The notes under the pieces are model-generated. The model worked only from the letters and a program-made list of their open reading frames with translations, was not told the DNA's origin and did not search any database. A DNA stretch of 64,000 nucleotides from Ancylobacter gelatini. Its GTDB lineage: Bacteria; Pseudomonadota; Alphaproteobacteria; Rhizobiales; Xanthobacteraceae. Positions 9,711 through 18,456 of this stretch are shown in pieces; position 1 is the first letter of the stretch; every line of letters starts with the position of its first letter. Position numbers and translations under genes: made by a program. Location: contig NZ_JAKVIL010000002.1 in assembly GCF_022601675.1 (NCBI RefSeq), positions 496,001 through 560,000 of the forward strand, given 5' to 3'.

Positions 9711-11603
9711 ATGCGTCACGAGGACTCTTCGCGCACGGTGCTGGCCGCGCGACGCCAGTTCTTCGAGCATGGACGGCCGGAGGGGCCGCGCATGTCGGCG
9801 CTGGTATCGGCGCCGATCCTGCGCTCCTGGCAGCGCTGCGCCGCGCGCGGCCTCGACAATTCGGTGCTGCCGCGTCTGGAGCCGCTCACCGCCCATGAGT
9901 TCCTGGAGGCGTCGGAGCGCCACGAGAAGCTGCGGCGGCTGTGCCGGCCGGAGCTGGAAGGGCTCTATGCCGACGCCATGCAGACCGGCTGCGTGGTCGT
10001 TCTCACCGATGCCGACGGGCTGATACTCGACGCGCTCGGCCATGCCGACTTCGCCGCGCGCGCGGCGCAGGTGGCGCTGCGGCCGGGTGTCGGCTGGGGC
10101 GAGACCTCGACCGGCACCAATGCGGTGGGCACGGCGCTGGTCGAGGGGCGCCCGATCGCGGTGCATGGCGGCGAGCATTATTACGACCCGCACGCCATTC
10201 TGAGCTGTTCCGCCGCGCCGATCGTCGACCCTTACGGGCGCACCATCGGCGCGCTCGATCTCTCCGGTCCGGCGGCGGTCGACCATCGCCACGCGCTGGG
10301 GCTGGTGCGGCTGGCGGTGGAGCAGATCGAGCATCGCTTCTTCGACGAGGATTTTGCCGGGCGCCGCGTCCTGCGCTTCCAGAGCGACCGCGCCATGCTG
10401 GGCACGGCACGCGAGGGCATCATGGTGTTCGAGGACGACCGGCTGGTCGCCGCCAATCGCCATGGCCTGTCGCTGCTGGGCATGGACTGGTCGGCGCTCG
10501 GCCTGCGCCGGGCCGGCGAACTGTTCAGCCGGGTGCCGGGCGGTGCCGGCGAGCAGCCGCTGGTCGATGCCAGCGGCCGCGAGCTGTTCTGCCGGATCGA
10601 CGGCGAGCCGGCCTCCCGCCCGCTGATGCGCGCGCCCGCCCTGATCGGCACCGACGAGGCGCCGCTGCTGCTGCGCGACAGCGACCGGCAGGCGGTGCAG
10701 CGCGCGCTGCGCATGGTCGAGGCCAATGTCCCCGTGCTGGTACGCGGCGAGACCGGCACCGGCAAGGAGATGGTCGCCCACGAGATTCACCGCCGCAGCA
10801 CCCGCGCCGACGGGCCGTTCGTCGCGGTGAACTGCGCGGCGATCCCCGAGACGCTGATCGAGGCGGAGCTGTTCGGCTATGAGGACGGCGCCTTCACCGG
10901 CGCGCGGCGCCACGGCCGCAAGGGGCTGCTGCGGCAGGCCGATGGCGGGGTGCTGTTCCTCGACGAGATCGGCGACATGCCGCTGTTCCTGCAGACGCGG
11001 CTGCTGCGCGTGCTTCAGGAGCGCGAGGTGTCCCCGCTCGGCGGCGGGCGGCCGGTCAAGGTGGATTTCGCGCTGATCTGCGCCACCCATCGCGACCTCG
11101 CCGCGCTGGTGGAGGCCGGGACGTTCCGCTCCGACCTGTATTTCCGCATCGCGCACTACACCATCCAGCTTCCGGCGGTGCGCGAACTGCCGGACCGCAT
11201 GGCGACGGTGCGCGACCTGTGGCGCCGCATTGCCGGGGACCGGCGGCTGGTGCTGTCGGCGGCCTGCGAACGGCGCCTCGTCGCCTATGGCTGGCCGGGC
11301 AATTTCCGCCAGCTGGTCGGCACGCTGCGCGTGCTCGCCGCCATGGCGCTGCCGCATGAGCCGGTGGGCGAGGACATGCTGCCGCCCGATATCGCCATGG
11401 GCGGAACGCTTGCTCCGCTTGCGGCGCCAATCGAGCGCGCGGCGGACGGGGAGGGGGAGCCCGAGGACCGCCGGCTCGGCGACATCACGCTCGACGCGAT
11501 GCGGCAGGCGCTCGATGCCTGCGGCGGCAATGTCTCGAAGGCGGCGCGCCGGCTCGGCGTCAACCGCTCGACCCTGTATCGCCGGCTGCTGAACGAGGGT
11601 TAG
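9711..11603 (+). CDS. AcoR-like sigma-54-dependent transcriptional activator
   Basis: 630 residues. The N-terminus has the AcoR-type opening (ILRSWQRCAARGLD), then a GAF-like sensory region (~60-210) containing GWGETSTGTNAVGTAL. A central AAA+ domain (~325-545) has Walker A GETGTGKE, the sigma-54 contact loop GAFTGA, and Walker B GGVLFLDEIGD. A Fis-type helix-turn-helix closes the protein (GGNVSKAARRLGVNRSTLYR). The start ATG at 9711 follows GGGAGGA. It is divergent from the aldehyde dehydrogenase, whose sigma-54 promoter it most likely activates. The effector is unknown; acetoin, alcohols or aldehydes are typical of relatives. Its stop overlaps the mrpG stop by a few bases, convergently. Confidence 0.93.
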   Translation: MRHEDSSRTVLAARRQFFEHGRPEGPRMSALVSAPILRSWQRCAARGLDNSVLPRLEPLTAHEFLEASERHEKLRRLCRPELEGLYADAMQTGCVVVLTDADGLILDALGHADFAARAAQVALRPGVGWGETSTGTNAVGTALVEGRPIAVHGGEHYYDPHAILSCSAAPIVDPYGRTIGALDLSGPAAVDHRHALGLVRLAVEQIEHRFFDEDFAGRRVLRFQSDRAMLGTAREGIMVFEDDRLVAANRHGLSLLGMDWSALGLRRAGELFSRVPGGAGEQPLVDASGRELFCRIDGEPASRPLMRAPALIGTDEAPLLLRDSDRQAVQRALRMVEANVPVLVRGETGTGKEMVAHEIHRRSTRADGPFVAVNCAAIPETLIEAELFGYEDGAFTGARRHGRKGLLRQADGGVLFLDEIGDMPLFLQTRLLRVLQEREVSPLGGGRPVKVDFALICATHRDLAALVEAGTFRSDLYFRIAHYTIQLPAVRELPDRMATVRDLWRRIAGDRRLVLSAACERRLVAYGWPGNFRQLVGTLRVLAAMALPHEPVGEDMLPPDIAMGGTLAPLAAPIERAADGEGEPEDRRLGDITLDAMRQALDACGGNVSKAARRLGVNRSTLYRRLLNEG

Positions 11604-11986
11604 GTCGTGCCCTCGCCGGGCCCGGCGCCTTCCGGCCGTCGCTTGGGCAGCGGCGGCACATTGGTGCGTCCTTCGGCGTGGTCGCGGTACAGCGCCGCGC
11701 GGGCCAGCAGCATGAGCGTCACCGGCGTGGTGATGGTGACGAACAGCGAGATCAGCAATTCGTGCACCATCGGCCGGCTGCGCAGCACGCTGAAGCAGAT
11801 CATCGAGGCGATGAGGATGCAGCCCGCGCCGAGCGTGGCGCCAAGGCTCGGCGCATGGACGCGGGAATAGAACGAGCGCAGCCGCACCAGCCCGAGCGAG
11901 CCGAGGAACGCCACCCCCGCGCCGGCGACGACGAGGAGCGAGACCAGCAGCGCCGCCCAGAGCGGCAGGTCGGGTGCCTGGCTCAT
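11600..11986 (-). CDS. mrpG: Mrp/Pha cation:proton antiporter subunit G
   Basis: 128 residues with three membrane segments and the MnhG/PhaG family core (GSLGLVRLRSFYSRVHAPSLGATLG). It is the last gene of the antiporter operon and overlaps the mrpF stop by four bases (ATGA). All Mrp subunits are needed for assembly of the secondary Na+(K+)/H+ antiporter in the inner membrane. The C-terminal tail is hydrophilic and Pro/Gly-rich. Confidence 0.93.
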   Translation of the reverse strand: MSQAPDLPLWAALLVSLLVVAGAGVAFLGSLGLVRLRSFYSRVHAPSLGATLGAGCILIASMICFSVLRSRPMVHELLISLFVTITTPVTLMLLARAALYRDHAEGRTNVPPLPKRRPEGAGPGEGTT

Positions 11987-12264
11987 TCGATCACCTCGCC
12001 GCGCATCAGGAACTTGGAGAGCGCCACCGTGCCGACGAAGCCGAGCAGGCCGATGATGAGCGCCGCCTCGAAATAAAGCGTCGCGCCGCTGCGCATGCCG
12101 ATGGTGAGCAGCAGCAGCATCGAGTTCACATAGAGCGTGTCGAGCCCGAGGATGCGGTCCTGCGCGCGCGGGCCGCGCAGCAGACGCAGCACCGCGCAGC
12201 CCATGGCGAGGCCGAGCAGCAGCTGGGCCAGGGTGAGCGACCAGCCGAGGATGAGCGCGCTCAT
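11983..12264 (-). CDS. mrpF: Mrp/Pha cation:proton antiporter subunit F
   Basis: 93 residues with three hydrophobic segments and the MnhF/PhaF motif LLRGPRAQDRILGLDTLYVN. The start at 12264 overlaps the mrpE stop by four bases, showing translational coupling within the operon. Length and sequence are ordinary for the family. Confidence 0.92.
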   Translation of the reverse strand: MSALILGWSLTLAQLLLGLAMGCAVLRLLRGPRAQDRILGLDTLYVNSMLLLLTIGMRSGATLYFEAALIIGLLGFVGTVALSKFLMRGEVIE

Positions 12265-12761
12265 TCGAAGATCTCCATCAGCAGCCGTTCGTAGCGCTCC
12301 TTGATCAGGCGCGTCCATTCCTCCTCGTCGACCAGATCGAGCACATGGAGCAGCAGCGTGCCGGTCGAGGATGTGTAGTTCACCCACAGCGTGCCCGGGG
12401 TGCAGGTCAGGATGATCGACAGCACGGCGAGGCCGTAATGGCTGGTCATGTCGAGCTGCACCGTCATGAAGCCGGCGTTCCGGTCGCCGTCGCGCCCGCG
12501 CAGGATGATGCGGGCCACGGCGAAATTGGAGCTGAACACGTCGAGGAACACCCGCCAGGCAAGGGTGATCATGGCGCGCGGCCGGCGCAGGCGCACCGGC
12601 TCCGGCTGCAGCGCGACCATGGACCAGGCGCCGCCGAACGCCACCAGCGCGCCGAACAGGATCTGCCCCGGCGACACGCTCTGGTTCATCAGCAGCCACA
12701 TGGCCAGCAGCGCCAGGAACAGCTTTGGGTGCGGCAGGATGCGGGTCAGGATGCGGTTCAT
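12261..12761 (-). CDS. mrpE: Mrp/Pha cation:proton antiporter subunit E
   Basis: 166 residues, MnhE family, with the pattern FLDVFSSNFAVARIIL and the later TCTPGTLWVNYT. Two N-terminal membrane segments precede a cytosolic C-terminal part. The start MNRILTRIL is taken over a longer open frame because it fits family length and leaves a 10-base gap to the mrpD stop. Confidence 0.92.
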   Translation of the reverse strand: MNRILTRILPHPKLFLALLAMWLLMNQSVSPGQILFGALVAFGGAWSMVALQPEPVRLRRPRAMITLAWRVFLDVFSSNFAVARIILRGRDGDRNAGFMTVQLDMTSHYGLAVLSIILTCTPGTLWVNYTSSTGTLLLHVLDLVDEEEWTRLIKERYERLLMEIFE

Positions 12762-12771
12762 GGCGCGGCCC

Positions 12772-14406
12772 TCACGGTGTCGTGGCCGGGCGCATGGAGC
12801 GCGTGGTCGAGGTGCCCAGCACGTCGCTGGCATATTCGCTCGGCCAATGCAGCACCTGCGCGGTGGCTTCCATGTAGCGCATCGCCGGGCCGCCGACCGC
12901 CGTCATCGCGACGCACAGGAACAGCAGCGCGCCGACGGGGATCAACTCCACCGCGCGCACCGGTGGCAGCGTGCCTTCAGCCGGCACCCAGAGCGAGCGG
13001 ATGCCGGTGCGGGTCATCGCGATCAGCGAGGCGAGGCCGGTGCCCACCAGCAGCACGACGAACGCCCAGTGCGCGAACGGAATCGCGCCGGCCTCGTTGA
13101 TCAGCGCCGAGAGCATGGCGAATTTGGCGATGAAGCCGGAGAGCGGCGGCAGGCCGGCGAGCAGCACGGTGCAGGCGACGAAGGCGCCGCCGAGTATCGC
13201 CGTGGTGGCCGGGATCGCGATGCCGATCTCCTCCTCCTCTTCCTCCGCGTCGTCCTCGGCATCGCCGAACACTTCCATGGTCACCGCCAGCACGTCGGCG
13301 CCGGCGTCGCGCCCGCGCTCGATCAGCTCGATCAGCAGGAAGAAGGCGGAGAGCGCGAAGGTGGAGCTTGCCAGATAAAACAGCGCGCCGGAAATCACCG
13401 CGCTGTTCGAGGTGCCGATGGCGGCCAGCAACGTGCCGGAGGAGGCGAGCACGCTGTAGCCGGCGAGGCGCGACATCGACTGCGAGGCCAGCACCCCGAT
13501 GCCGCCGAAGGCCAGCGTCGCCATGCCGCCGTAATACAGCCAGGTGATGCCGAAATCGGCGGACGCGCCCGCATCCTCGCCGAAGCACAGCAAAGCGAGG
13601 CGCAGGATCACATAGACCCCGACCTTGGTCATGATGGCGAACATCGCCGCCACCGGCGCGCAGGCGGCGGCATAGGTGGTCGGCAGCCAGAAGCTGAGCG
13701 GCCACATGCCCGCCTTCACCAGGAAGGCGACGCCCAGCACCGCGGCGCCGGCCTCCACCAGCGTGCGGCTCTGGTCGCCGAGCGCGGGGATGAGGCGGGC
13801 GAGATCGGCCATGTTCAGCGTGCCGGTGACGCCGTAGATCAGGCTCACGCCGACCAGGAACAGCGAGGAGGCGACGAGGTTGATCGGGATGTAGTGCAGC
13901 CCGGCCTTGACCCGCGCGGTGCCGGAGCCGTGCAGCACCAGGCCGTAGGAGGCGGCGAGCAGCACCTCGAAGAACACGAACAGGTTGAACAGGTCGCCGG
14001 TCAGGAACGCGCCGTTGAGGCCGGCGATCAACAGCAGGAACAGCGTGTGGAAGCGCGGCCCCGCCTTGTGCCAGCGCGCCAGCGCATAGGTCATGGCCGA
14101 GCAGCCCAGCACCGCCGTCAGCACCAGCATCATGGCGGAGAGCCGGTCCGACACCAGCACGATGCCGAAGGGCGGCGGCCAGCTTCCCAGCGGGTAGACG
14201 ATGATGGAGGAGATGTCGGTCTCGGGGACGGCATTGGCGAACACCGCCAGCGTGACCGCGATCGCCAGCAGCGCCAGCAGGGTGGTGATGCTCAGCGTCG
14301 CCTTGAGCACGCGGCGGCGCTCGTCGAACAGCAGCATCGCGGCCCCGACCGCCAGCGGCAGCAGGATCGGCAGGATGACCAGATGATCGACCAGGGTGCT
14401 GCGCAT
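12772..14406 (-). CDS. mrpD: Mrp/Pha cation:proton antiporter subunit D
   Basis: 544 residues, homologous to the NuoM/NuoN proton-channel subunits of complex I, with about 14 membrane segments. The proton-translocating core is visible in FLVKAGMWPLSFWLPTTY and in KVGVYVILRL. An acidic insertion (about residues 379-393, with six consecutive glutamates) lies in a loop between late membrane segments and looks specific to this lineage; its role is unknown. Only three bases separate it from mrpC upstream. Confidence 0.94.
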   Translation of the reverse strand: MRSTLVDHLVILPILLPLAVGAAMLLFDERRRVLKATLSITTLLALLAIAVTLAVFANAVPETDISSIIVYPLGSWPPPFGIVLVSDRLSAMMLVLTAVLGCSAMTYALARWHKAGPRFHTLFLLLIAGLNGAFLTGDLFNLFVFFEVLLAASYGLVLHGSGTARVKAGLHYIPINLVASSLFLVGVSLIYGVTGTLNMADLARLIPALGDQSRTLVEAGAAVLGVAFLVKAGMWPLSFWLPTTYAAACAPVAAMFAIMTKVGVYVILRLALLCFGEDAGASADFGITWLYYGGMATLAFGGIGVLASQSMSRLAGYSVLASSGTLLAAIGTSNSAVISGALFYLASSTFALSAFFLLIELIERGRDAGADVLAVTMEVFGDAEDDAEEEEEEIGIAIPATTAILGGAFVACTVLLAGLPPLSGFIAKFAMLSALINEAGAIPFAHWAFVVLLVGTGLASLIAMTRTGIRSLWVPAEGTLPPVRAVELIPVGALLFLCVAMTAVGGPAMRYMEATAQVLHWPSEYASDVLGTSTTRSMRPATTP

Positions 14407-14409
14407 GGT

Positions 14410-14748
14410 TCAGCTCTCCCTGCCGTCGACATGATCGGTGCCGGTGCGCCCGCGCGCGGCGAGCAGCACGACGAGGAACAGCGCGGTCATGGCGAAGCCG
14501 ATGACGATGGCGGTGAGTACCAGAGCCTGCGGGATCGGGTCGGCGATCAGGGCCGCGTCGCCGACCGAGCCGGGCTTGAGGATCGGCGGGGAATCGACGC
14601 GCAGCCGCCCCATCGAGAAGATGAACAGGTTGACGGCATAGGACAGCAGCGCGAGGCCGACGATCACCTGATAGGTGCGCGGGCGCAGCAGCAGCCACAC
14701 GCCCGAGCCGGCGAAGATCCCGATGCCGATGGCGAGCACCATTTCCAT
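14410..14748 (-). CDS. mrpC: Mrp/Pha cation:proton antiporter subunit C
   Basis: 112 residues, NuoK-like, three membrane segments, with LLRPRTYQVIVGLALLSYAVNL and DPIPQALVLTAIVIGFA, the MnhC signature. The ATG at 14748 shares one base with the mrpA stop (TGATG), so it is translationally coupled. A GTG codon immediately before the ATG is a less likely start. Confidence 0.94.
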   Translation of the reverse strand: MEMVLAIGIGIFAGSGVWLLLRPRTYQVIVGLALLSYAVNLFIFSMGRLRVDSPPILKPGSVGDAALIADPIPQALVLTAIVIGFAMTALFLVVLLAARGRTGTDHVDGRES

Positions 14749-17654
14749 CACTCGCCCTCCATCGCCCGTGCGCTGCGCGTGGAGCGCAGCGACTGGTGGG
14801 CCAGCGCGATCAGGATCAGCACCGTGGCGCCGACCACCAGAGCGAACACGCCGAGATCGAACAGCAGCGCGCTCGCCGCCGGCACCTTGCCGATCACCGG
14901 CAGCTCCACATACTGGAAATGCGAGGTGAGGAACGGATAGCCGAACCACCACGAGCCCATGCCAGTGAAGGCCGAGGTGAGCAGGCCGAGCCCCATCCAG
15001 CGCAGCGGCAGCACGCGCAGATGATCCTCCACCCAGCGTGTGCCGCTCGCCATGTACTGCACCACGAAGCCGATGGAGAGCGTGATGCCGGCCGCGAAGC
15101 CGCCGCCCGGCAGATCATGCCCGCGCATGAACAGGTAGACCGCGAAGGTGCCGATGACCGGGAACAGCCAGAGCATGATCAGGCGCGGGATCAGCAGGTA
15201 GTCGCGGATGGTCTCGCCCGGCGCGCGGTCCGGCTCGGCATCGTCGAACGCGTCCTGATAGCGCTGCTGGGCGGGGGTCTCGATGCTCTCCTCCGCCGGG
15301 CGGAAGCGGCGCAGCAGGGCGAAGACGGTGAGCGCCACCAGGCACAGCACCACGATCTCGCCCATGGTGTCGAAGCCGCGGAAATCGACCAGGATGACAT
15401 TGACGATGTTGGTGCCGCCGCCCTCGGTATAGGCGCGCTCGACGAAGAAGCGCGAGACGCTGGTCGGCAGCGGGCGCGTCATCATCGCATAGGCGAGAAA
15501 GGACAGCGAGGCGCCCACCGCGACCGCGATGGCGAGGTCGGCATAGCGGCGGAACAGCACGCTCGGCGGCGGGCGCGTCGGGTACACGTCCTCGATGCGC
15601 TGCGGCAGCCAGCGCAGGCCGAGCAGCAGCAGCACGGTGGTGACGATCTCCACCAGAAGCTGCGTCACCGCCAGATCCGGCGCCGAGAGCCAGACGAAGG
15701 TGATGCATGACACCAGCCCGGCACCGCCGAGCAGCACCAGCGCCGCGAGGCGGTGATATTTGGCCTGATAGGCCGCGCCGATGCCGCAGGCGATGCCGAT
15801 CGCCCACAGCAGGGCGAAGCCGGGCGGCAGCGGCGTGCCCGCCAGATCACCGGTGCCGACCATGCCGCGCACATAGAAGGGCGACAGGCCGGCGACGACG
15901 GCCAGCGCCACCACGAGGCGCATCTGCGGCTGCAGGCGCCGCGTTCCGAGCGCATGCTCCAGCGCGCGGGCCCATTGCCAGGAGATGGTGGCGAGCACCT
16001 TCTCGAAGATGCGCTGGCCCTTGAGCTCGCGCACCAGCGGCGGCCCCTCGACCCCGCTGGCGAGATAGCGGCGCAGCAGCATGTACAGGATGATGCCGCC
16101 GCACAGGGCGATGACGCTCATGAGCAGCGGCAGGTTAAAGCCGTGCCAGATCGACAGGCTGAAGGGCGGAAGCTCCGGCCCGACCACGGAGCGCGCGGCA
16201 TTGCGCAGCGGCGAGCCGACGGTGAGGTTCGGCACGATGCCGATCAGCAGGCAGATCAGCACCAGCAGCTCGATCGGAAAGCGCATCCAGTGCGCCGGCT
16301 CGTGCGGCTCGCGCGGCAAGTCCTTCGCCGGGGGGCCGAAGAACACGTTGAGGATGAAGCGCAGCGAATAGGTGACGGAGAACACGCCGGCCAGCGTCGC
16401 CCAATAGGGCAGGCTGTCATCGAGCAGCGAGCCGGTATGGTCGGCCACCGCCTCGGCGAAGAACATCTCCTTGGACAGGAATCCGTTGAGCAGCGGAACG
16501 CCCGCCATGGAGGCCGCCGCCACCATGGCCAGCGTCCCGGTATAGGGCAAGGCGCGGTACAGCCCGCTGAGCTTGCGGATGTCGCGCGTGCCGGTCTCAT
16601 GGTCGATGATGCCGGCGGCCATGAACAGCGACGCCTTGAAGATGGCGTGGTTCATGGTGTGGAAGATCGCCGCGATCAGCGCCAGCGGGCTGCCGAGCCC
16701 GATCATCAGCGTGATCAGCCCGAGATGGCTGATGGTGGAATAGGCGAGCAGGCCCTTGAGGTCCTGCTGGAAGATCGCCGAATAGGCCCCGACCAGCAGG
16801 GTCAGCAGCCCGGTCGGCACGATCAGGTAGAACCACAGGTCGGTGCCCGCCATGACCGGCCACAGCCGGATCATGAGGAAGATGCCGGCCTTCACCATGG
16901 TCGCGGAGTGCAGATAGGCCGAGACCGGGGTCGGCGCCGCCATGGCGTGGGGCAGCCAGAAATGGAACGGGAACTGCGCGCTCTTGGTGAAGGTGCCGAG
17001 CAGGATCAGCACCAGCGCCGGGGCATAGAGGCTGCTCTCGCGGATCAGATCGCCCGAGTTCAGGATTTCATCGAGGTCGTAGCTGCCGACGATCCGGCCG
17101 ATCAGCAGCGCGCCGACGAACAGGCACAGGCCGCCGGTCGCCGTCACGGTCAGCGCCATGCGCGCGCCGTCGCGGGCGGTGTTGTTGTGGTGCCAGTAGC
17201 CGATCAGCAGGAACGAGAACAGGCTGGTGAGTTCCCAGAAGAACACCAGCTGGATCAGATTGCCCGAGAGCACCACGCCGGCCATCGAGCCGGTGAAGGC
17301 CAGCAGGAAGGAGAAGAAGCGCGGAACCGGGTCCTCGGAGGACATGTAGTAGCGCGCATAGAGCACAACCAGCGTGCCGATGCCGTAGATCAGTACCGCG
17401 AACAGCCAGGCCAGCCCGTCCAGCCGCAGCGTGAAGTCGAGCCCAAGCATGGGCAGCCAGTCGAGCCGCAGCCAGACCGGAACGCCGGCCGGCGCGGCGA
17501 AGTACAGCCAGGCGAGAATGGCGCAGCACGTGACGGAGATGCCGCCAGCCAGAATGCCGGCGGTATTGCGCGCATTGGTCGGCAAAAAAACCGCCAGCAG
17601 GCTCCCCGCGAACGGCAGGGTCAGCACCACCAGAAGGAGAAAGCCGTCCGACAT
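14748..17654 (-). CDS. mrpA: Mrp/Pha cation:proton antiporter fused subunits A and B
   Basis: 968 residues. The N-terminal ~780 residues are the NuoL-like MrpA proton-channel subunit, with FPFHFWLPHAMAAPTPVSAY and SATMVKAG. The C-terminal ~150 residues correspond to the separate MrpB subunit (LFMRGHDLPGGGFAAGI), so the operon has six genes instead of seven, as in rhizobial pha operons. It heads the operon mrpA-C-D-E-F-G, which exchanges Na+ or K+ for H+ and supports pH and salt tolerance. The start MSDGFLLL is preceded by AAGGAGA at about 12 bases; the longer upstream frame has no family support. Confidence 0.94.
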   Translation of the reverse strand: MSDGFLLLVVLTLPFAGSLLAVFLPTNARNTAGILAGGISVTCCAILAWLYFAAPAGVPVWLRLDWLPMLGLDFTLRLDGLAWLFAVLIYGIGTLVVLYARYYMSSEDPVPRFFSFLLAFTGSMAGVVLSGNLIQLVFFWELTSLFSFLLIGYWHHNNTARDGARMALTVTATGGLCLFVGALLIGRIVGSYDLDEILNSGDLIRESSLYAPALVLILLGTFTKSAQFPFHFWLPHAMAAPTPVSAYLHSATMVKAGIFLMIRLWPVMAGTDLWFYLIVPTGLLTLLVGAYSAIFQQDLKGLLAYSTISHLGLITLMIGLGSPLALIAAIFHTMNHAIFKASLFMAAGIIDHETGTRDIRKLSGLYRALPYTGTLAMVAAASMAGVPLLNGFLSKEMFFAEAVADHTGSLLDDSLPYWATLAGVFSVTYSLRFILNVFFGPPAKDLPREPHEPAHWMRFPIELLVLICLLIGIVPNLTVGSPLRNAARSVVGPELPPFSLSIWHGFNLPLLMSVIALCGGIILYMLLRRYLASGVEGPPLVRELKGQRIFEKVLATISWQWARALEHALGTRRLQPQMRLVVALAVVAGLSPFYVRGMVGTGDLAGTPLPPGFALLWAIGIACGIGAAYQAKYHRLAALVLLGGAGLVSCITFVWLSAPDLAVTQLLVEIVTTVLLLLGLRWLPQRIEDVYPTRPPPSVLFRRYADLAIAVAVGASLSFLAYAMMTRPLPTSVSRFFVERAYTEGGGTNIVNVILVDFRGFDTMGEIVVLCLVALTVFALLRRFRPAEESIETPAQQRYQDAFDDAEPDRAPGETIRDYLLIPRLIMLWLFPVIGTFAVYLFMRGHDLPGGGFAAGITLSIGFVVQYMASGTRWVEDHLRVLPLRWMGLGLLTSAFTGMGSWWFGYPFLTSHFQYVELPVIGKVPAASALLFDLGVFALVVGATVLILIALAHQSLRSTRSARAMEGE

Positions 17655-17742
17655 TCGCGTCAATGTCTCCTTCGGGTGGGTTGATATTGCATGATCTCGA
17701 CCATTATGGTTGATTTGCCCCGGTCGAAGCAAGGCTCAAGCG

Positions 17743-17970
17743 ATGGATTTGTCGCCCGAACAATGCCGCGCTGCACGCGGTCTTCTGGACTGGACCCAGG
17801 AGACGCTGGCGTGCCGTGCCGGGGTTTCCCGCAGCACCGTCCGCGATTTCGAGCGCCATCGGCATGTCCTGCACCGCGGCACCGAAACCCTGCTGGTGCG
17901 CACGCTGCAGGAGGCCGGGGTGATGCTGCTGCCGCCGGGCGAATACGGGCCGGGCGTGCGGATACGCTGA
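17743..17970 (+). CDS. Small XRE-family helix-turn-helix protein
   Basis: 75 residues, almost entirely a lambda-repressor-like HTH: MDLSPEQCRAARGLLDWTQ, then LACRAGVSRSTVRDFERHRH. This compact type is common in alphaproteobacteria and its targets are mostly unknown. It diverges from mrpA across only 88 bases, so control of the antiporter operon is possible (inference). The ATG is favoured over an upstream in-frame TTG at 17710; no strong ribosome binding site is seen for either. Confidence 0.8.
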   Translation: MDLSPEQCRAARGLLDWTQETLACRAGVSRSTVRDFERHRHVLHRGTETLLVRTLQEAGVMLLPPGEYGPGVRIR

Positions 17971-18032
17971 CGCGGGACCGGCCTGCGGGGCGGGTGCTCC
18001 GCAGGGGACTTCTTCCGCCGGAGAGGGCGGGG

Positions 18033-18317
18033 CTATTCCCCGAACAGTTTGTCGGTCGCGGTGATGAGGCCGATGGTCGGGTTCCTGGCGCAATACTCGC
18101 CGAGTTTGCCGGCATTCTCGACGAAGCTGTCGGTGTCGATGACCGGCGGCGCATCGACATCCTTGTAATAGGCGTCGAGCCACGCCAGGGTCAGCATCAT
18201 CTCGGTCTTGTCGCTGGCCAGGAATTCCTCGCAGGTTTCGGTCGACAGGTCGATCTGGGTGGCGAGGGCGGGCAGAGGCACGAGCAGGCACGCGGCAGCG
18301 AGAACCAAGTGCTTCAT
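18033..18317 (-). CDS. HdeA/HdeB-like periplasmic protein
   Basis: 94 residues with a Sec signal peptide (MKHLVLAAACLLVPLPALA) and a mature domain resembling the HdeA/HdeB acid-stress chaperone family: two cysteines (TETCEEFL and GEYCARNP) placed to form the family disulfide, and the helix motif LAWLDAYYKD. A role as a periplasmic acid-stress chaperone is by family analogy only. The start at 18317 begins the signal peptide; the longer open frame lacks one. Confidence 0.78.
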   Translation of the reverse strand: MKHLVLAAACLLVPLPALATQIDLSTETCEEFLASDKTEMMLTLAWLDAYYKDVDAPPVIDTDSFVENAGKLGEYCARNPTIGLITATDKLFGE

Positions 18318-18456
18318 TGGAGCGTTCCGATCAGGGGCGCGCGCTTCATTGCGCGGACCGCACAATGTGGAAATAGCACAGCTTCCGCGTGCGAGATAAG
18401 GACATGTCGCGTCAGCTCGGCGGGCGTCGACGGGGCGGGCGGAAGGACGTGAATTG

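Noticed and set aside
12448..17684. Long plus-strand frames opposite the mrp genes
   Set aside because: Antisense shadows; the minus-strand genes form a complete, overlapping antiporter operon.
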